Below, one piece after another: positions 8,688 through 17,062 of a stretch of 64,000 nucleotides of DNA. Position numbers and translations under genes: made by a program. How positions within the stretch are numbered: position 1 is the stretch's first letter; each line of letters begins with the position of its first letter. Where the stretch lies: contig CALBKM010000011.1 of assembly GCA_937895705.1 (NCBI GenBank), positions 42,683 through 106,682 on the forward strand, given 5' to 3'. The notes beneath the pieces are model-generated. The model searched no databases and was not told the origin of the DNA. It saw nothing but the letters and a program-made list of their open reading frames with translations. This stretch comes from an uncultured Clostridia bacterium (GTDB lineage Bacteria > Bacillota > Clostridia > Lachnospirales > Lachnospiraceae).

Positions 8688-9572
8688 ATGCTACAGTTCC
8701 TGACTGGATTCTGGTGCGGTTGTATAGCGGCCACACTTGTACTTTGTCTGACGTATTCCAACAAATTAAGGCAGATGAAAGAACGATTGGAAAAGGTCGA
8801 GTCTGCCGGGGGAACTACGGAGTCGAAAGAAAGTAAGAAGTTACCTGCGGATGTGCCAAGGGTTCTTTTGGTTGACGACAGTCGTTTGAGCAGAACGTTG
8901 ATGAGGGGGATGTTAGAAAAAAAAGATTTGGAAATCATTGAAGCCGCAAACGGCGCGGAATGTCTGAAAATGGCCCAAAAGTACAGCGTTGATCTTATAT
9001 TTCTGGATCAGAATATGCCGGGGTCGGACGGAGACGAGATACTACAGCTTTTATGGGATAAATGCGGCGTAAAGCATGAAGTACCGGTGGTGGCGGTAGG
9101 GTCTACGATTCGGAAAGCAAACGAAAAAGAATTTCGTCAAAAAGGATATGTGGCTTGTCTCGGAAAGCCGATACAGGAAAACCGTATGGATGAGATTCTT
9201 GAGCAGGTTCTGACCGGCAGAGAGGAAGAACAGAAGCCGGAGGGATTTTCTTACCGGAACGGTTTGGCGAATTTTGACGGCAATGAAGAGGTATATAGGG
9301 AAACGCTTGTCCTGTTTGCGGAGCTTTGGGCAGAAAGGAAGGAACAATTGCGACAATTTCTGGAAGAAGAAAATATGCCGGAATATGCAATCCTGATTCA
9401 TGCTATAAAGGGAGACGCACGAACCCTCGGTGCAGATGTTCTGGGAGGAATTGCGTATGAACAGGAGTTAAAAGCAAAAGCAGGAAATTACGAAGCGGTG
9501 AAGGCGGACTTTGAACGGGTAATATTGACGGGAGATAAAACAGCGGAGTATTTTAGACGGATGTTTTCATAA
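8688..9572 (+). CDS. Membrane-anchored response regulator with REC and HPt domains
   Basis: A 294-residue protein. ATG 8688 is chosen because AAGGAGG ends 9 bases upstream; an in-frame TTG at 8679 overlaps that site. One N-terminal transmembrane helix (about residues 3-24) is followed by a short charged linker, a receiver domain (LLVDDSRLSR start, acceptor Asp in IFLDQNMPGSDG) and a C-terminal HPt bundle with an intact histidine in IHAIKGDARTLGA. There is no output domain. In the operon it follows the hybrid kinase and precedes a lone receiver, so it probably acts as the phosphotransfer hub of a multi-step relay held at the membrane. The anchor on a REC-HPt protein is unusual. Confidence 0.85.
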   Translation: MLQFLTGFWCGCIAATLVLCLTYSNKLRQMKERLEKVESAGGTTESKESKKLPADVPRVLLVDDSRLSRTLMRGMLEKKDLEIIEAANGAECLKMAQKYSVDLIFLDQNMPGSDGDEILQLLWDKCGVKHEVPVVAVGSTIRKANEKEFRQKGYVACLGKPIQENRMDEILEQVLTGREEEQKPEGFSYRNGLANFDGNEEVYRETLVLFAELWAERKEQLRQFLEEENMPEYAILIHAIKGDARTLGADVLGGIAYEQELKAKAGNYEAVKADFERVILTGDKTAEYFRRMFS

Positions 9573-9591
9573 AACACAGGAGGACAAAGGC

Positions 9592-9963
9592 ATGATGAAG
9601 AAAAAGATACTTGCGATTGATGACAGTATAATTGCCCTGAAACAATTGCAAAACATTCTGGAAAAGAAGTTTGAGTTTGTAGGAGTCACCAGCGGACTGG
9701 CAGGATTGAAACGTCTGGACAGCGAGGAGTTTGATTTGGTGTTGCTGGATATTGAGATGCCGGTGATGGATGGGTTTGCCACATTGACTTCCATCAGGCA
9801 GAGAGAAAGCATCAAGGACATTCCGATTATTATTCTGACCGGTACGAGACATAAGCAGAAGGTGATTAAAGGAATCACCAGCGGTGTACACGGTTATGTT
9901 GTGAAACCGGCGGACTCCGAGTTGTTGATTGCCAAAATAGAGACCGCACTCGGGCTTAGATAA
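9592..9963 (+). CDS. Stand-alone CheY-like response regulator
   Basis: A 123-residue single receiver domain. ILAIDDS carries the acidic pocket, LVLLDIEMPVMDG carries the phospho-acceptor Asp, and the conserved Thr and Lys follow in ILTGTR and VVKPAD. There is no DNA-binding or enzymatic output. ATG 9592 follows ACAGGAGGAC. It lies 19 bases after the REC-HPt gene, so the three genes form a phosphorelay operon in which this protein is probably the terminal, diffusible acceptor. Confidence 0.9.
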   Translation: MMKKKILAIDDSIIALKQLQNILEKKFEFVGVTSGLAGLKRLDSEEFDLVLLDIEMPVMDGFATLTSIRQRESIKDIPIIILTGTRHKQKVIKGITSGVHGYVVKPADSELLIAKIETALGLR

Positions 9964-10018
9964 AGCCTAAGATGCTCTTTCACATTTTTTTCACAGTTAT
10001 AACAAAAACTCTTCATGG

Positions 10019-10047
10019 TTGCATTGTAGAATAAGATGTGGTATGGT
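10019..10047 (+). promoter_or_regulatory. Possible promoter of the ABC transporter operon
   Basis: TTGCAT at 10019-10024 and TATGGT at 10042-10047, 17-base spacer. The -10 box is poor, so support is modest. A 116-base gap here separates the phosphorelay and transporter operons. Confidence 0.4.
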
Positions 10048-10079
10048 AGGAGAGAAGCAAAAAAAAGGAGGGCACAAAA

Positions 10080-11069
10080 GTGATTGAAGCCATTGGATTG
10101 GTGAAGGAGTACGGCGACCATGTTGCTGTGGATCACTTGAATTTCAAAGTAGAAAAGGGACAGATTCTCGGCTTTTTAGGACCGAACGGAGCCGGAAAGT
10201 CCACAACCATGAATATGTTAACCGGTTACATATCCGCAACGGAAGGTACGATTTTGGTAAACGGCTATGATATGCTGGAGGAGCCGGAGTATGCGAAGCG
10301 CAGCATCGGCTATTTGCCGGAGCAGCCGCCGGTGTACCCGGATATGACCGTAACGGAATATTTGCAGTTTGTTACCGAATTAAAGAAGGTGCCGCGCAAG
10401 GATCGTGAGAATGAGGTAAATCGTGTCATTGAAGTGACTCAGTTAGATGCTATGCGGGGCCGTTTGATTCAGCATCTTTCCAAGGGATATCGTCAGCGTG
10501 TAGGCATTGCGCAGGCGCTTGTGGGAAATCCCGAGGTGATTATTCTGGACGAGCCGACGGTAGGTCTGGACCCGAAGCAGATTATCGAAATTAGAGAGCT
10601 GATGAAGAGTCTGGCGAAAGAACATACTGTTCTGTTGAGTTCTCATATTATGCAGGAAATCAGTGCGGTGTGCGATCATATTATGATTATCAGCCATGGA
10701 AAACTGGTGCTTTCCGGTACTCCGGAGGAGTTACAGAGGCAGGCGAATCAAGGAGAAAATGTAGAGCTTGAAGTTCTCGGAACGAAGGATGCGGTGATGA
10801 AGGTGCTGAGTCCGCTTACCGGGAATTGTGAATTGGAAGAGATTTCTGCGGAATCCGCAAACGGATACGCAGTGAAGATAAAAGGAACCGAAGATATTCG
10901 TGAAAAACTGTTCTTTGCATTTGCAAAGGCAAACCTTCCGGTTGTGAAGCTGGTACGTAATACAAAGACCCTGGAAGATATTTTCTTAGAGGCGACGTCA
11001 GGTACCGGTACATGGGAGAAAACGGTTCCGGATGACCGGGAAACAGAGGAGAAGGAGGCAGTCAAATAA
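10080..11069 (+). CDS. ABC transporter ATP-binding protein (GldA/NosF-like)
   Basis: A 329-residue ATPase subunit. Walker A is GPNGAGKST near residue 36, the signature is LSKGYRQRVGIAQ, and Walker B with the D-loop is VIILDEPTVGLDP. A C-terminal extension of about 100 residues is typical for ATPases of ABC-2 exporters. The start is GTG 10080, supported by AAAGGAGGG just upstream. The stop overlaps the ATG of the permease (TAATG), so translation is coupled. The four-gene order ATPase-permease-GldG-DUF4340 is a recurring bacterial arrangement whose substrate is not known. Confidence 0.92.
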   Translation: MIEAIGLVKEYGDHVAVDHLNFKVEKGQILGFLGPNGAGKSTTMNMLTGYISATEGTILVNGYDMLEEPEYAKRSIGYLPEQPPVYPDMTVTEYLQFVTELKKVPRKDRENEVNRVIEVTQLDAMRGRLIQHLSKGYRQRVGIAQALVGNPEVIILDEPTVGLDPKQIIEIRELMKSLAKEHTVLLSSHIMQEISAVCDHIMIISHGKLVLSGTPEELQRQANQGENVELEVLGTKDAVMKVLSPLTGNCELEEISAESANGYAVKIKGTEDIREKLFFAFAKANLPVVKLVRNTKTLEDIFLEATSGTGTWEKTVPDDRETEEKEAVK

Positions 11070-11932
11070 TGTTAGCGATTTATAAAAAAGAATTACGCGC
11101 CTATTTCAATTCGATTGTCGGATGGCTGTTTCTGGCGTTTTTTCTGGCTTTTGTAGGGATTTATGTATATCTTTATAATCTGGTAAAAGGATATTCCTAT
11201 ATCGGATACGCATTGTCCAGTATTAACTTGATGTTCGTTCTCCTTATCCCGATGGTAACGATGCGAATTATGGCGGAGGAAAAACGACAGAAAACGGACC
11301 AGTTGCTTTTGACGGCTCCGATTCCGATTTGGAAGATTGTCCTGGGTAAGTATCTTGCGTTAGTAACTTTAACGGGAATTGCAATGCTGTTGATTTGTAT
11401 TTATCCGTTGTTGTTTGCTCAGTTCGGTATTGTAAATTTCGGAATGTCTTATACTGCTGTTTTAGGCCTGTTTTTGCTTACTTGCGCTTACCTTGCAATC
11501 GGATTATTCATCTCCAGTCTGACGGAGTCTCAGGCCTTCGCTGCGGTAATGACGTTTATTGTGATTTTGGTTACCTGCCTTGCGGACGGTATTGCAAATC
11601 TGATTCCGCCGACAGCCAAGGCTGCGTGGATTACGTATTCCGTAATTTGGGCGTTGCTTGCAATCTGGATGTGGCGAGCTATGAAAAATGCGATTGTGGC
11701 ATTGTCTGTTTTTGTAATAGGAGAGAGTGCACTGACGGTTTTGTATTTGTTGAAGGGAACGGTGCTGGAAGGTACTGTGGGACATGTGCTCGGGGCTCTT
11801 TCCATTATGTCGGTATGCGACAAGACCATATCGGGTGTGTTTGAGCTCAGAATGCCGGTGTACTATTTGAGTATTGCTTTTGTTTTTTGTTTCTTAACGT
11901 ATCAGAATATACGGAAGAGACGATACAGTTAA
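11069..11932 (+). CDS. ABC-2 type transporter permease (GldF-like)
   Basis: A 287-residue integral membrane protein with about six to seven hydrophobic helices. The motif MRIMAEEKRQKTDQLLLTAP near residue 66 is typical of ABC-2 permeases of the gliding-type (GldF) family. It overlaps the ATPase gene by one base and is followed 13 bases later by the GldG-like gene. Membrane partner of the preceding ATPase; substrate unknown. Confidence 0.9.
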   Translation: MLAIYKKELRAYFNSIVGWLFLAFFLAFVGIYVYLYNLVKGYSYIGYALSSINLMFVLLIPMVTMRIMAEEKRQKTDQLLLTAPIPIWKIVLGKYLALVTLTGIAMLLICIYPLLFAQFGIVNFGMSYTAVLGLFLLTCAYLAIGLFISSLTESQAFAAVMTFIVILVTCLADGIANLIPPTAKAAWITYSVIWALLAIWMWRAMKNAIVALSVFVIGESALTVLYLLKGTVLEGTVGHVLGALSIMSVCDKTISGVFELRMPVYYLSIAFVFCFLTYQNIRKRRYS

Positions 11933-11945
11933 GGAGGAGAAAAGA

Positions 11946-13427
11946 ATGGAAAAGCAGAACGATAAGGGAAGTATGTCCCTGTTCAAAAAAATCGGTGTCT
12001 CCTTTAAAAGAAAGGGCTTTCGTTCCGGATTGTATGCTACGGTTACCAGTTTATTGGTGATTGTGGCGGTTGTAATCGTAAACCTGATTGCGTCCGCATC
12101 GGGAATTCAGAAGGATATGACAACGGGAGGAGAGAAGTCTCTGACTGCCGAAACGGAAACGTTACTTTCCGAATTGGAGGATGACCTTACGTTTTACTAT
12201 TTGACAAAGGAAGGACAGGATCTTACCTGGCTTGCTCCGTCCTTTGACATGTATATGGAGCTGTACCGGAATGCCAGCGATAAAATCACATTTGAGACCA
12301 TTGATTTGTTACTGACACCGAAGTTTGCTGAAAAATATACGGATAAAGCCGTGGTACAGCACAGTATTATTGTAGTTAATGAGGAAACCGGGTTAAGTAA
12401 ATATATTTCGGTGCAGGATATGGTACTGACAGAGACCACGATGGACACCAACACATTTCAATATGTGAATGTTCCGGTTGGTGTTGATATCGAAGGTCGG
12501 ATTAATGCTGCGATTCGTTATGTAACCAGCGGTCAGCAGACGAATTTCTATGCGGTTTCCGGTCATGGGGAAAAAACGCTGGAAACGGAAGCAAAGAACT
12601 TGCTCGGAAAAGCCAATATCAATTATAATGTTTTTGAGTCTATGACTGCGGACTGTGTTCCGGAGGATTGCGATGTTTTGTTTGTTACAGTGCCGGCCAA
12701 CGATTACACGGATGCGGAACTGGCCATGTTCAAAGCTTATGCAGACAAAGGCGGAGATTTTCTGATTCTTGCGGAAAAGCAACCGGGTGCGGAGAACTAT
12801 GACAAGTTGTTGGCGTATTGCGGTGTGCAGGTGGAGAATCGGGTGATTTTGGAAGGAGATTCCCAATACCATAATCCGGCAACCCAGTTGGAGCTTTACC
12901 CGGTAATCGAAACCGGTCACGAAATTACCGCAAATTTATCCGGCGGAAACTATTTGCCGATTCGTAATGCGTATGCGTTGACTGTGGTAAAAGATGCGGA
13001 TCGTGAAATTAAGATGTCCAAGTTGTTGACGACGTCCGAATCGGCTTATGCAAAGAATGTGTCCGACGGTAAGATTACCCTGGCTAAGGAGGACGGAGAC
13101 CCGGTGGGACCGTTCTATGTCGGTGTATATTTGAAGAATACGGAAACAAAGTCGGAAGCGGTGGTAATTTCCGGTGGTTATGCATTCAAGGATGATTACG
13201 TAAAATTGAGTAACTATGCCAACGGCGGTTTGTTAACCGACAGTGTGAATTATATGACGGAAGCTACATCGGTGTCTACGGTTCGTACGATTGCGTTTGA
13301 GTCCGAGGAGATGTTGACAATTAATGCTGCGCAGGCAAATTCCATAGCGGTAGTGCTGGTGATTGTAATTCCGGTGCTTTTAATCGGAACCGGCATTTTT
13401 GTGATGCTTCGCAGAAGAAATCGTTAA
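11946..13427 (+). CDS. GldG family auxiliary ABC transport protein
   Basis: A 493-residue protein with an N-terminal transmembrane helix (about residues 30-52), a large extracytoplasmic domain and a second helix near the C-terminus before a basic tail (RRRNR). The segment with KSLTAETETLLSELEDDLTF and the VTVPANDYTDAEL region are typical of GldG-type domains that accompany ABC-2 permeases. GAGAAAAGA precedes ATG 11946. It sits between the permease and the DUF4340 gene, suggesting a complex at the outer face of the membrane. Confidence 0.8.
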   Translation: MEKQNDKGSMSLFKKIGVSFKRKGFRSGLYATVTSLLVIVAVVIVNLIASASGIQKDMTTGGEKSLTAETETLLSELEDDLTFYYLTKEGQDLTWLAPSFDMYMELYRNASDKITFETIDLLLTPKFAEKYTDKAVVQHSIIVVNEETGLSKYISVQDMVLTETTMDTNTFQYVNVPVGVDIEGRINAAIRYVTSGQQTNFYAVSGHGEKTLETEAKNLLGKANINYNVFESMTADCVPEDCDVLFVTVPANDYTDAELAMFKAYADKGGDFLILAEKQPGAENYDKLLAYCGVQVENRVILEGDSQYHNPATQLELYPVIETGHEITANLSGGNYLPIRNAYALTVVKDADREIKMSKLLTTSESAYAKNVSDGKITLAKEDGDPVGPFYVGVYLKNTETKSEAVVISGGYAFKDDYVKLSNYANGGLLTDSVNYMTEATSVSTVRTIAFESEEMLTINAAQANSIAVVLVIVIPVLLIGTGIFVMLRRRNR

Positions 13428-13439
13428 CAGGGAGGGTAC

Positions 13440-14456
13440 ATGGAAGAGAGAGAAGAAAGACTGCAGCGTTTGAGACGTTTAAAACGCAAGAGAATCTATA
13501 CAGTTGTAGGATTATGTGCGGCACTGTGCCTTTTGGTCGGAGGCTATTACGGTCTGACGCTTTATAACAAGAGGGTTGCAGCGGAAGAAGCACGAAAAGA
13601 AGAAGAGAGAAAAGCGGCTTCCTCAACGGAAACCGAAATAACGGGGTTTTCATTAACGGAAGTAAATGAGATTGAGTTTTCCACGGAGGAAGCATCGTAT
13701 CACTTTGCATGGATAGAAGAAGATAAGTTCGGAAGCTGGGTCAGAATCGGCCAGGAGGATTTTCCGACCAATGAAGAGAAAGTACAGACAATCATTAACA
13801 GCTTTTGCGGTTTGAAGGGTACCTCTAAAATGGTATTGGAAGAAGTGGACCCGGCAGATTTCGGTCTGGAGGACACAAAACTGACCTCTAAACTTACATT
13901 GACCGACGGTACGGAGCATAAGTTCCGTTTGGGAGATGAAGCGCCGTATTCCTCGGGGTACTACTTGTTGTATGAAAATACCGGAGAAATATTTGTGGTG
14001 GCGTCCGTTGTTCATACACAGCTGACAACAAAGGAAATAAAGCTGGTGCAGGGAGAAACTTTTCCGAGTGCGGAAGCGGAATCCATTACGGAACTTCGGA
14101 TTGAAGTAAGAGACGGGGAAACCGTTTCCTACGTTCCGGAAACGGCAGAGGACGGAACAGTGACTTACCCGCCGATTTTTTATGACAGTATGCGGTTCGT
14201 GGCATCCACCATACAGGAGTATAATTGTACCGACTTCGCAAAGTACGGTCTGGATGATCCATATGTTACCGTAACCATAGATTATGTGGGTTATGTGTTT
14301 ACCGACCAGGGCTTGCTGACCAGAGAACCGTGTACCATGGTGTTAGAAATCGGTGACAAGACGGTAAGTGACAACTATTTTGTACGTGTGGACGGCAGTG
14401 ATTTCGTTTATATCATGGTTGCGGCACAGGCAAAGAAATATCTTCCGAATCAGTAA
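13440..14456 (+). CDS. DUF4340 domain protein
   Basis: A 338-residue protein with a basic N-terminus, one transmembrane helix at about residues 20-40 and a charged linker. Two repeated beta-rich halves follow, with repeats of the form DFGL...LT and DGTEHKFRLGDEAPYSSGYYLL, characteristic of DUF4340. It starts 12 bases after the GldG-like gene behind GGGAGGG. DUF4340 proteins are regular partners of GldFG-like exporters; the role is probably extracytoplasmic and structural, but this is inferred from linkage only. Confidence 0.85.
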   Translation: MEEREERLQRLRRLKRKRIYTVVGLCAALCLLVGGYYGLTLYNKRVAAEEARKEEERKAASSTETEITGFSLTEVNEIEFSTEEASYHFAWIEEDKFGSWVRIGQEDFPTNEEKVQTIINSFCGLKGTSKMVLEEVDPADFGLEDTKLTSKLTLTDGTEHKFRLGDEAPYSSGYYLLYENTGEIFVVASVVHTQLTTKEIKLVQGETFPSAEAESITELRIEVRDGETVSYVPETAEDGTVTYPPIFYDSMRFVASTIQEYNCTDFAKYGLDDPYVTVTIDYVGYVFTDQGLLTREPCTMVLEIGDKTVSDNYFVRVDGSDFVYIMVAAQAKKYLPNQ

Positions 14457-14464
14457 AAAATAAC

Positions 14465-14488
14465 AGGGACTGCGTTTGCAGTCCCTTT
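14465..14488. terminator. Terminator between convergent genes
   Basis: AGGGACTGC pairs perfectly with GCAGTCCCT across GTTT, followed by TTT. It lies between the DUF4340 gene (plus) and the LUD gene (minus) and can serve both. Confidence 0.75.
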
Positions 14489-14502
14489 ACGTTTGCCTGA
14501 TT

Positions 14503-15141
14503 TTAATATCCCAATTCCTCTCCGACCAAAATGACTTTGATACGTCCCGGAACACGGGATTTTCTTGTGACAACGAATTCACAGCACATACAGTCCGGAG
14601 AGTAACAATCGTGGCACTTTCCGTATTTGGAACAAGGAGTGGAGAGACCAAGACGTACACCGTTCGGCGGTGCAGCCATATTGCGGACGCGGTCGAAACC
14701 GGATTTTACGTCAGGGACGATTTTATTCATTCCCACAATCAGGATTACGTTTTTCGGTCCGGTAATCAGGCAGGCAACCCGGTTGCCGTTACCGTCGATG
14801 TTCACCAGTTCTCCGTCCAGAGTAATTGCATTGCTGCTCATAAAATAGTAGTCTGCGGTAACCGTTTTTGCGTAAAGCTCCCGCTGTTCCTCGGGAGTTT
14901 TGGCAGTACTGCGGTCATACAGAATGCAGTCGGAGGTTTTGAGAGCGTCGAACAGACCGATTTCCGTACAGGACATGGAGCCGCCCCAGGAAACGGTACA
15001 TCCCGGAGTCAGAAAACGAAGTGCGGTAGCCAGAGCTTCTTCTTTGTCGGTACAGTAGTAGCCTTCGATGCCGCGGCGGTTAAATGCTTCGATTAAGCTT
15101 TCGGCAAGATTTTCATAGGTTTGTTGCTTCGGTGTGGCCAT
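14503..15141 (-). CDS. LUD domain protein (LutC/YkgG-like)
   Basis: A 212-residue protein of the lactate-utilisation (LUD) superfamily. The motif VSWGGSMSCTEIGLFDAL near residue 50 and the GPKNVILIVGMNKI segment near residue 135 are typical of LutC-type domains. A cysteine cluster (CSKYGKCHDCYSPDCMCC) near residue 170 looks like a metal or iron-sulphur site, as in many clostridial stand-alone LUD proteins. AAAGGGG lies 8 bases upstream of the minus-strand ATG at 15141. There are no lutA or lutB genes nearby, so a lactate role is uncertain. Confidence 0.85.
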   Translation of the reverse strand: MATPKQQTYENLAESLIEAFNRRGIEGYYCTDKEEALATALRFLTPGCTVSWGGSMSCTEIGLFDALKTSDCILYDRSTAKTPEEQRELYAKTVTADYYFMSSNAITLDGELVNIDGNGNRVACLITGPKNVILIVGMNKIVPDVKSGFDRVRNMAAPPNGVRLGLSTPCSKYGKCHDCYSPDCMCCEFVVTRKSRVPGRIKVILVGEELGY

Positions 15142-15242
15142 ATGGGGTACCCCTTTCTGTGTATAGTATCTTGTTTGTCATGTTATCTGTATTCAGTTTA
15201 CCGCACTATGAAAAGAAGTGCAACGATATTTTTGAACAATGG

Positions 15243-15271
15243 TTGCAAAGTGGAAAGGAAATTGATAAAAT
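15243..15271 (+). promoter_or_regulatory. Promoter of the arylsulfotransferase-like gene
   Basis: TTGCAA at 15243-15248 and TAAAAT at 15266-15271 with a 17-base spacer. The predicted start near 15278 lies downstream of the longer ORF's first codons and therefore supports the TTG start at 15306. Confidence 0.7.
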
Positions 15272-15305
15272 AAGAATGAGAGAGTCTGTAAAGGAGGGCG
15301 ACTGC

Positions 15306-17042
15306 TTGAAAAATACAGCGTTAAAAGTATTACTTGCCATGACGATTGTCAGCAGCCTGTTTTTGTGTCTGCTTTTGTTTTTATTGTTAAAACGCGGAAC
15401 CGGCGACGGGAAAAACGTGTCGAAGCTGAAAGAGTTTCAGGAGCAGTACGAGGAGCATAACACGGATTCCAAAACAATTGCACCTTTTGTATATCAGGAT
15501 TTTTCAAAAACAGATTCTGCAGAGGGGCTTTACGATACAGCAAGGCATACCGAGGTATATGAGCGCATCGAGTCCTTAAAGAGGGACAGCGGCTATACGC
15601 AGGAGAGCCCGCTTGTGATATATAATCCTTACGGAATAAATGCCCATTCGGTATACGTATATTTCAGAACACAGAATCCGATGAAGGCTTCCTATCGTGT
15701 CAGTGTACAGTCGGAAGGGATTCCGACATTTACCGCACCGTGTTACGCAGAAGAGTCTTATTCCACAGAGCATGAATATTTGCTGTTGGGTCTTACCGCA
15801 GAACAGAGCAACCGTATTTCCCTTGTGTTGGAGGATGAAGAAGGGAACCACTGTGTCCGGACCTTCTATGTGACGGCAGGAAGTCGTATGGGTATCGGAA
15901 AAGAGATGTTGGAGGTAGAGAGAGGAAGCAGCCGAGAGGCATTGTCCGACGGACTGTTTGCACATTTCGGGAATGTTAACGGAACAAAAGAAGCGATACA
16001 GCTTTATGATAATGAAGGAGTTTTGCGCAGCGAGTTCCCGTTGTTGTCCGGAAGCGGAAAACGTCTGCTGTTTTTCGAAAACCGGATGTATTATAACATT
16101 TCCGACACTCGGATTGCGGCGGTAAATCGCTTCGGACGTTCGGAACGGGTGTATTCCGTGGATGGGTATACCATCGGGGCGGATTATTGTCTGGATGAAG
16201 CACAAAAGAAGCTTTTGGTGATTGCAAGTAAAAAGGGAACGGGGGACGCCACGGCTTCCGTAAACGATATTTTACTTTCCGTGGATCTGATTTCCGGAGA
16301 CGTAAAAGAGTTGCTGGATATGGGCGTTGTTTTAAGAGAGTACAAAGAGCTTTGTAAAAAGAACGAAGACGGGGTGCTTGACTGGCTCGGTTTGAATTCC
16401 GTGCAGATATGGAATGAAACGGGAGTGCTTTTGGGAGCAAGAGAGCCGTCGGCGGCGTTTAAGGTGAAGGATATTTACGGAATTCCGATGTTGGAGTATA
16501 TAATCGGAGAAGAAGCAATGTTTACCCAGACGGGTTATGAAGGGAATCTGCTTACAAAAGAGGATGATTTTGAGCCTTTTGTAGGGGCGAATACCTTTAC
16601 CTGTGTGAAAGAAGAACTGATGCCGTCGGGCGTATATGAGTTGTATTTATACGACAACCACGTGGCCGGAACGGAGAGTCGTCCGGAGTTTGACTACAAT
16701 GGGATGGCGTCCGATTTGGGAAGTTCCATGAAAAAGGGAAAGAATTCTTTCTTTTGCCGGTATCTGGTGAATGAGACGGCAAGAACCTGGGAGTTGTTGG
16801 AGGCGACCCCGGTGGATTACTCGGGCTATTACGGAAGCGCACAGGTGACGGAGGACGGGCACTTGATTACGGATACGGCAGGCCGGTTTGCCTATAACGA
16901 GTTTGACGGTGAAAGGGTTTTGATTCGTAAGTTTACGGCCGCCGGGACGGAATATCTCGGACGTGTGTTTAAGTACGATTTCAAAGGATTTTTCTTTGCA
17001 TCGGAGGAGGGCACAAAGCCGGCAGAAACAGAGAAAGAGTAG
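15306..17042 (+). CDS. Arylsulfotransferase-like (ASST family) membrane-anchored protein, probably inactive
   Basis: A 578-residue protein starting at TTG 15306, where AAAGGAGGG lies 7 bases upstream. It has an N-terminal transmembrane anchor (about residues 5-27), then an ASST N-terminal-like domain (SPLVIYNPYGINAHSVYVYF) and a beta-propeller. The C-terminal motifs DWLGLNSVQ, GAREPSAAFK, TESRPEFDY and SGYYGSAQVTEDGH align by eye with clostridial aryl-sulfate sulfotransferases. The active-site histidines expected in HHD, DWxHxNS and QHT contexts read GAD (291-293), Gly362 and Asn429. The arginine of the R-E-T/P-S motif is kept. This suggests a pseudoenzyme. It lies 20 bases upstream of topB. 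Confidence 0.6.
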   Translation: MKNTALKVLLAMTIVSSLFLCLLLFLLLKRGTGDGKNVSKLKEFQEQYEEHNTDSKTIAPFVYQDFSKTDSAEGLYDTARHTEVYERIESLKRDSGYTQESPLVIYNPYGINAHSVYVYFRTQNPMKASYRVSVQSEGIPTFTAPCYAEESYSTEHEYLLLGLTAEQSNRISLVLEDEEGNHCVRTFYVTAGSRMGIGKEMLEVERGSSREALSDGLFAHFGNVNGTKEAIQLYDNEGVLRSEFPLLSGSGKRLLFFENRMYYNISDTRIAAVNRFGRSERVYSVDGYTIGADYCLDEAQKKLLVIASKKGTGDATASVNDILLSVDLISGDVKELLDMGVVLREYKELCKKNEDGVLDWLGLNSVQIWNETGVLLGAREPSAAFKVKDIYGIPMLEYIIGEEAMFTQTGYEGNLLTKEDDFEPFVGANTFTCVKEELMPSGVYELYLYDNHVAGTESRPEFDYNGMASDLGSSMKKGKNSFFCRYLVNETARTWELLEATPVDYSGYYGSAQVTEDGHLITDTAGRFAYNEFDGERVLIRKFTAAGTEYLGRVFKYDFKGFFFASEEGTKPAETEKE

Positions 17043-17062
17043 AGAGAAAGTGAGTCCGGGTT

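Noticed and set aside
14476..15096. 206-residue plus-strand ORF
   Set aside because: It lies wholly antisense to the LUD gene, which has recognisable family motifs and a ribosome binding site.
15084..15305. N-terminal extension of the arylsulfotransferase-like protein
   Set aside because: A promoter lies inside this stretch (15243-15271), and the TTG at 15306 has a strong ribosome binding site directly before a transmembrane anchor.
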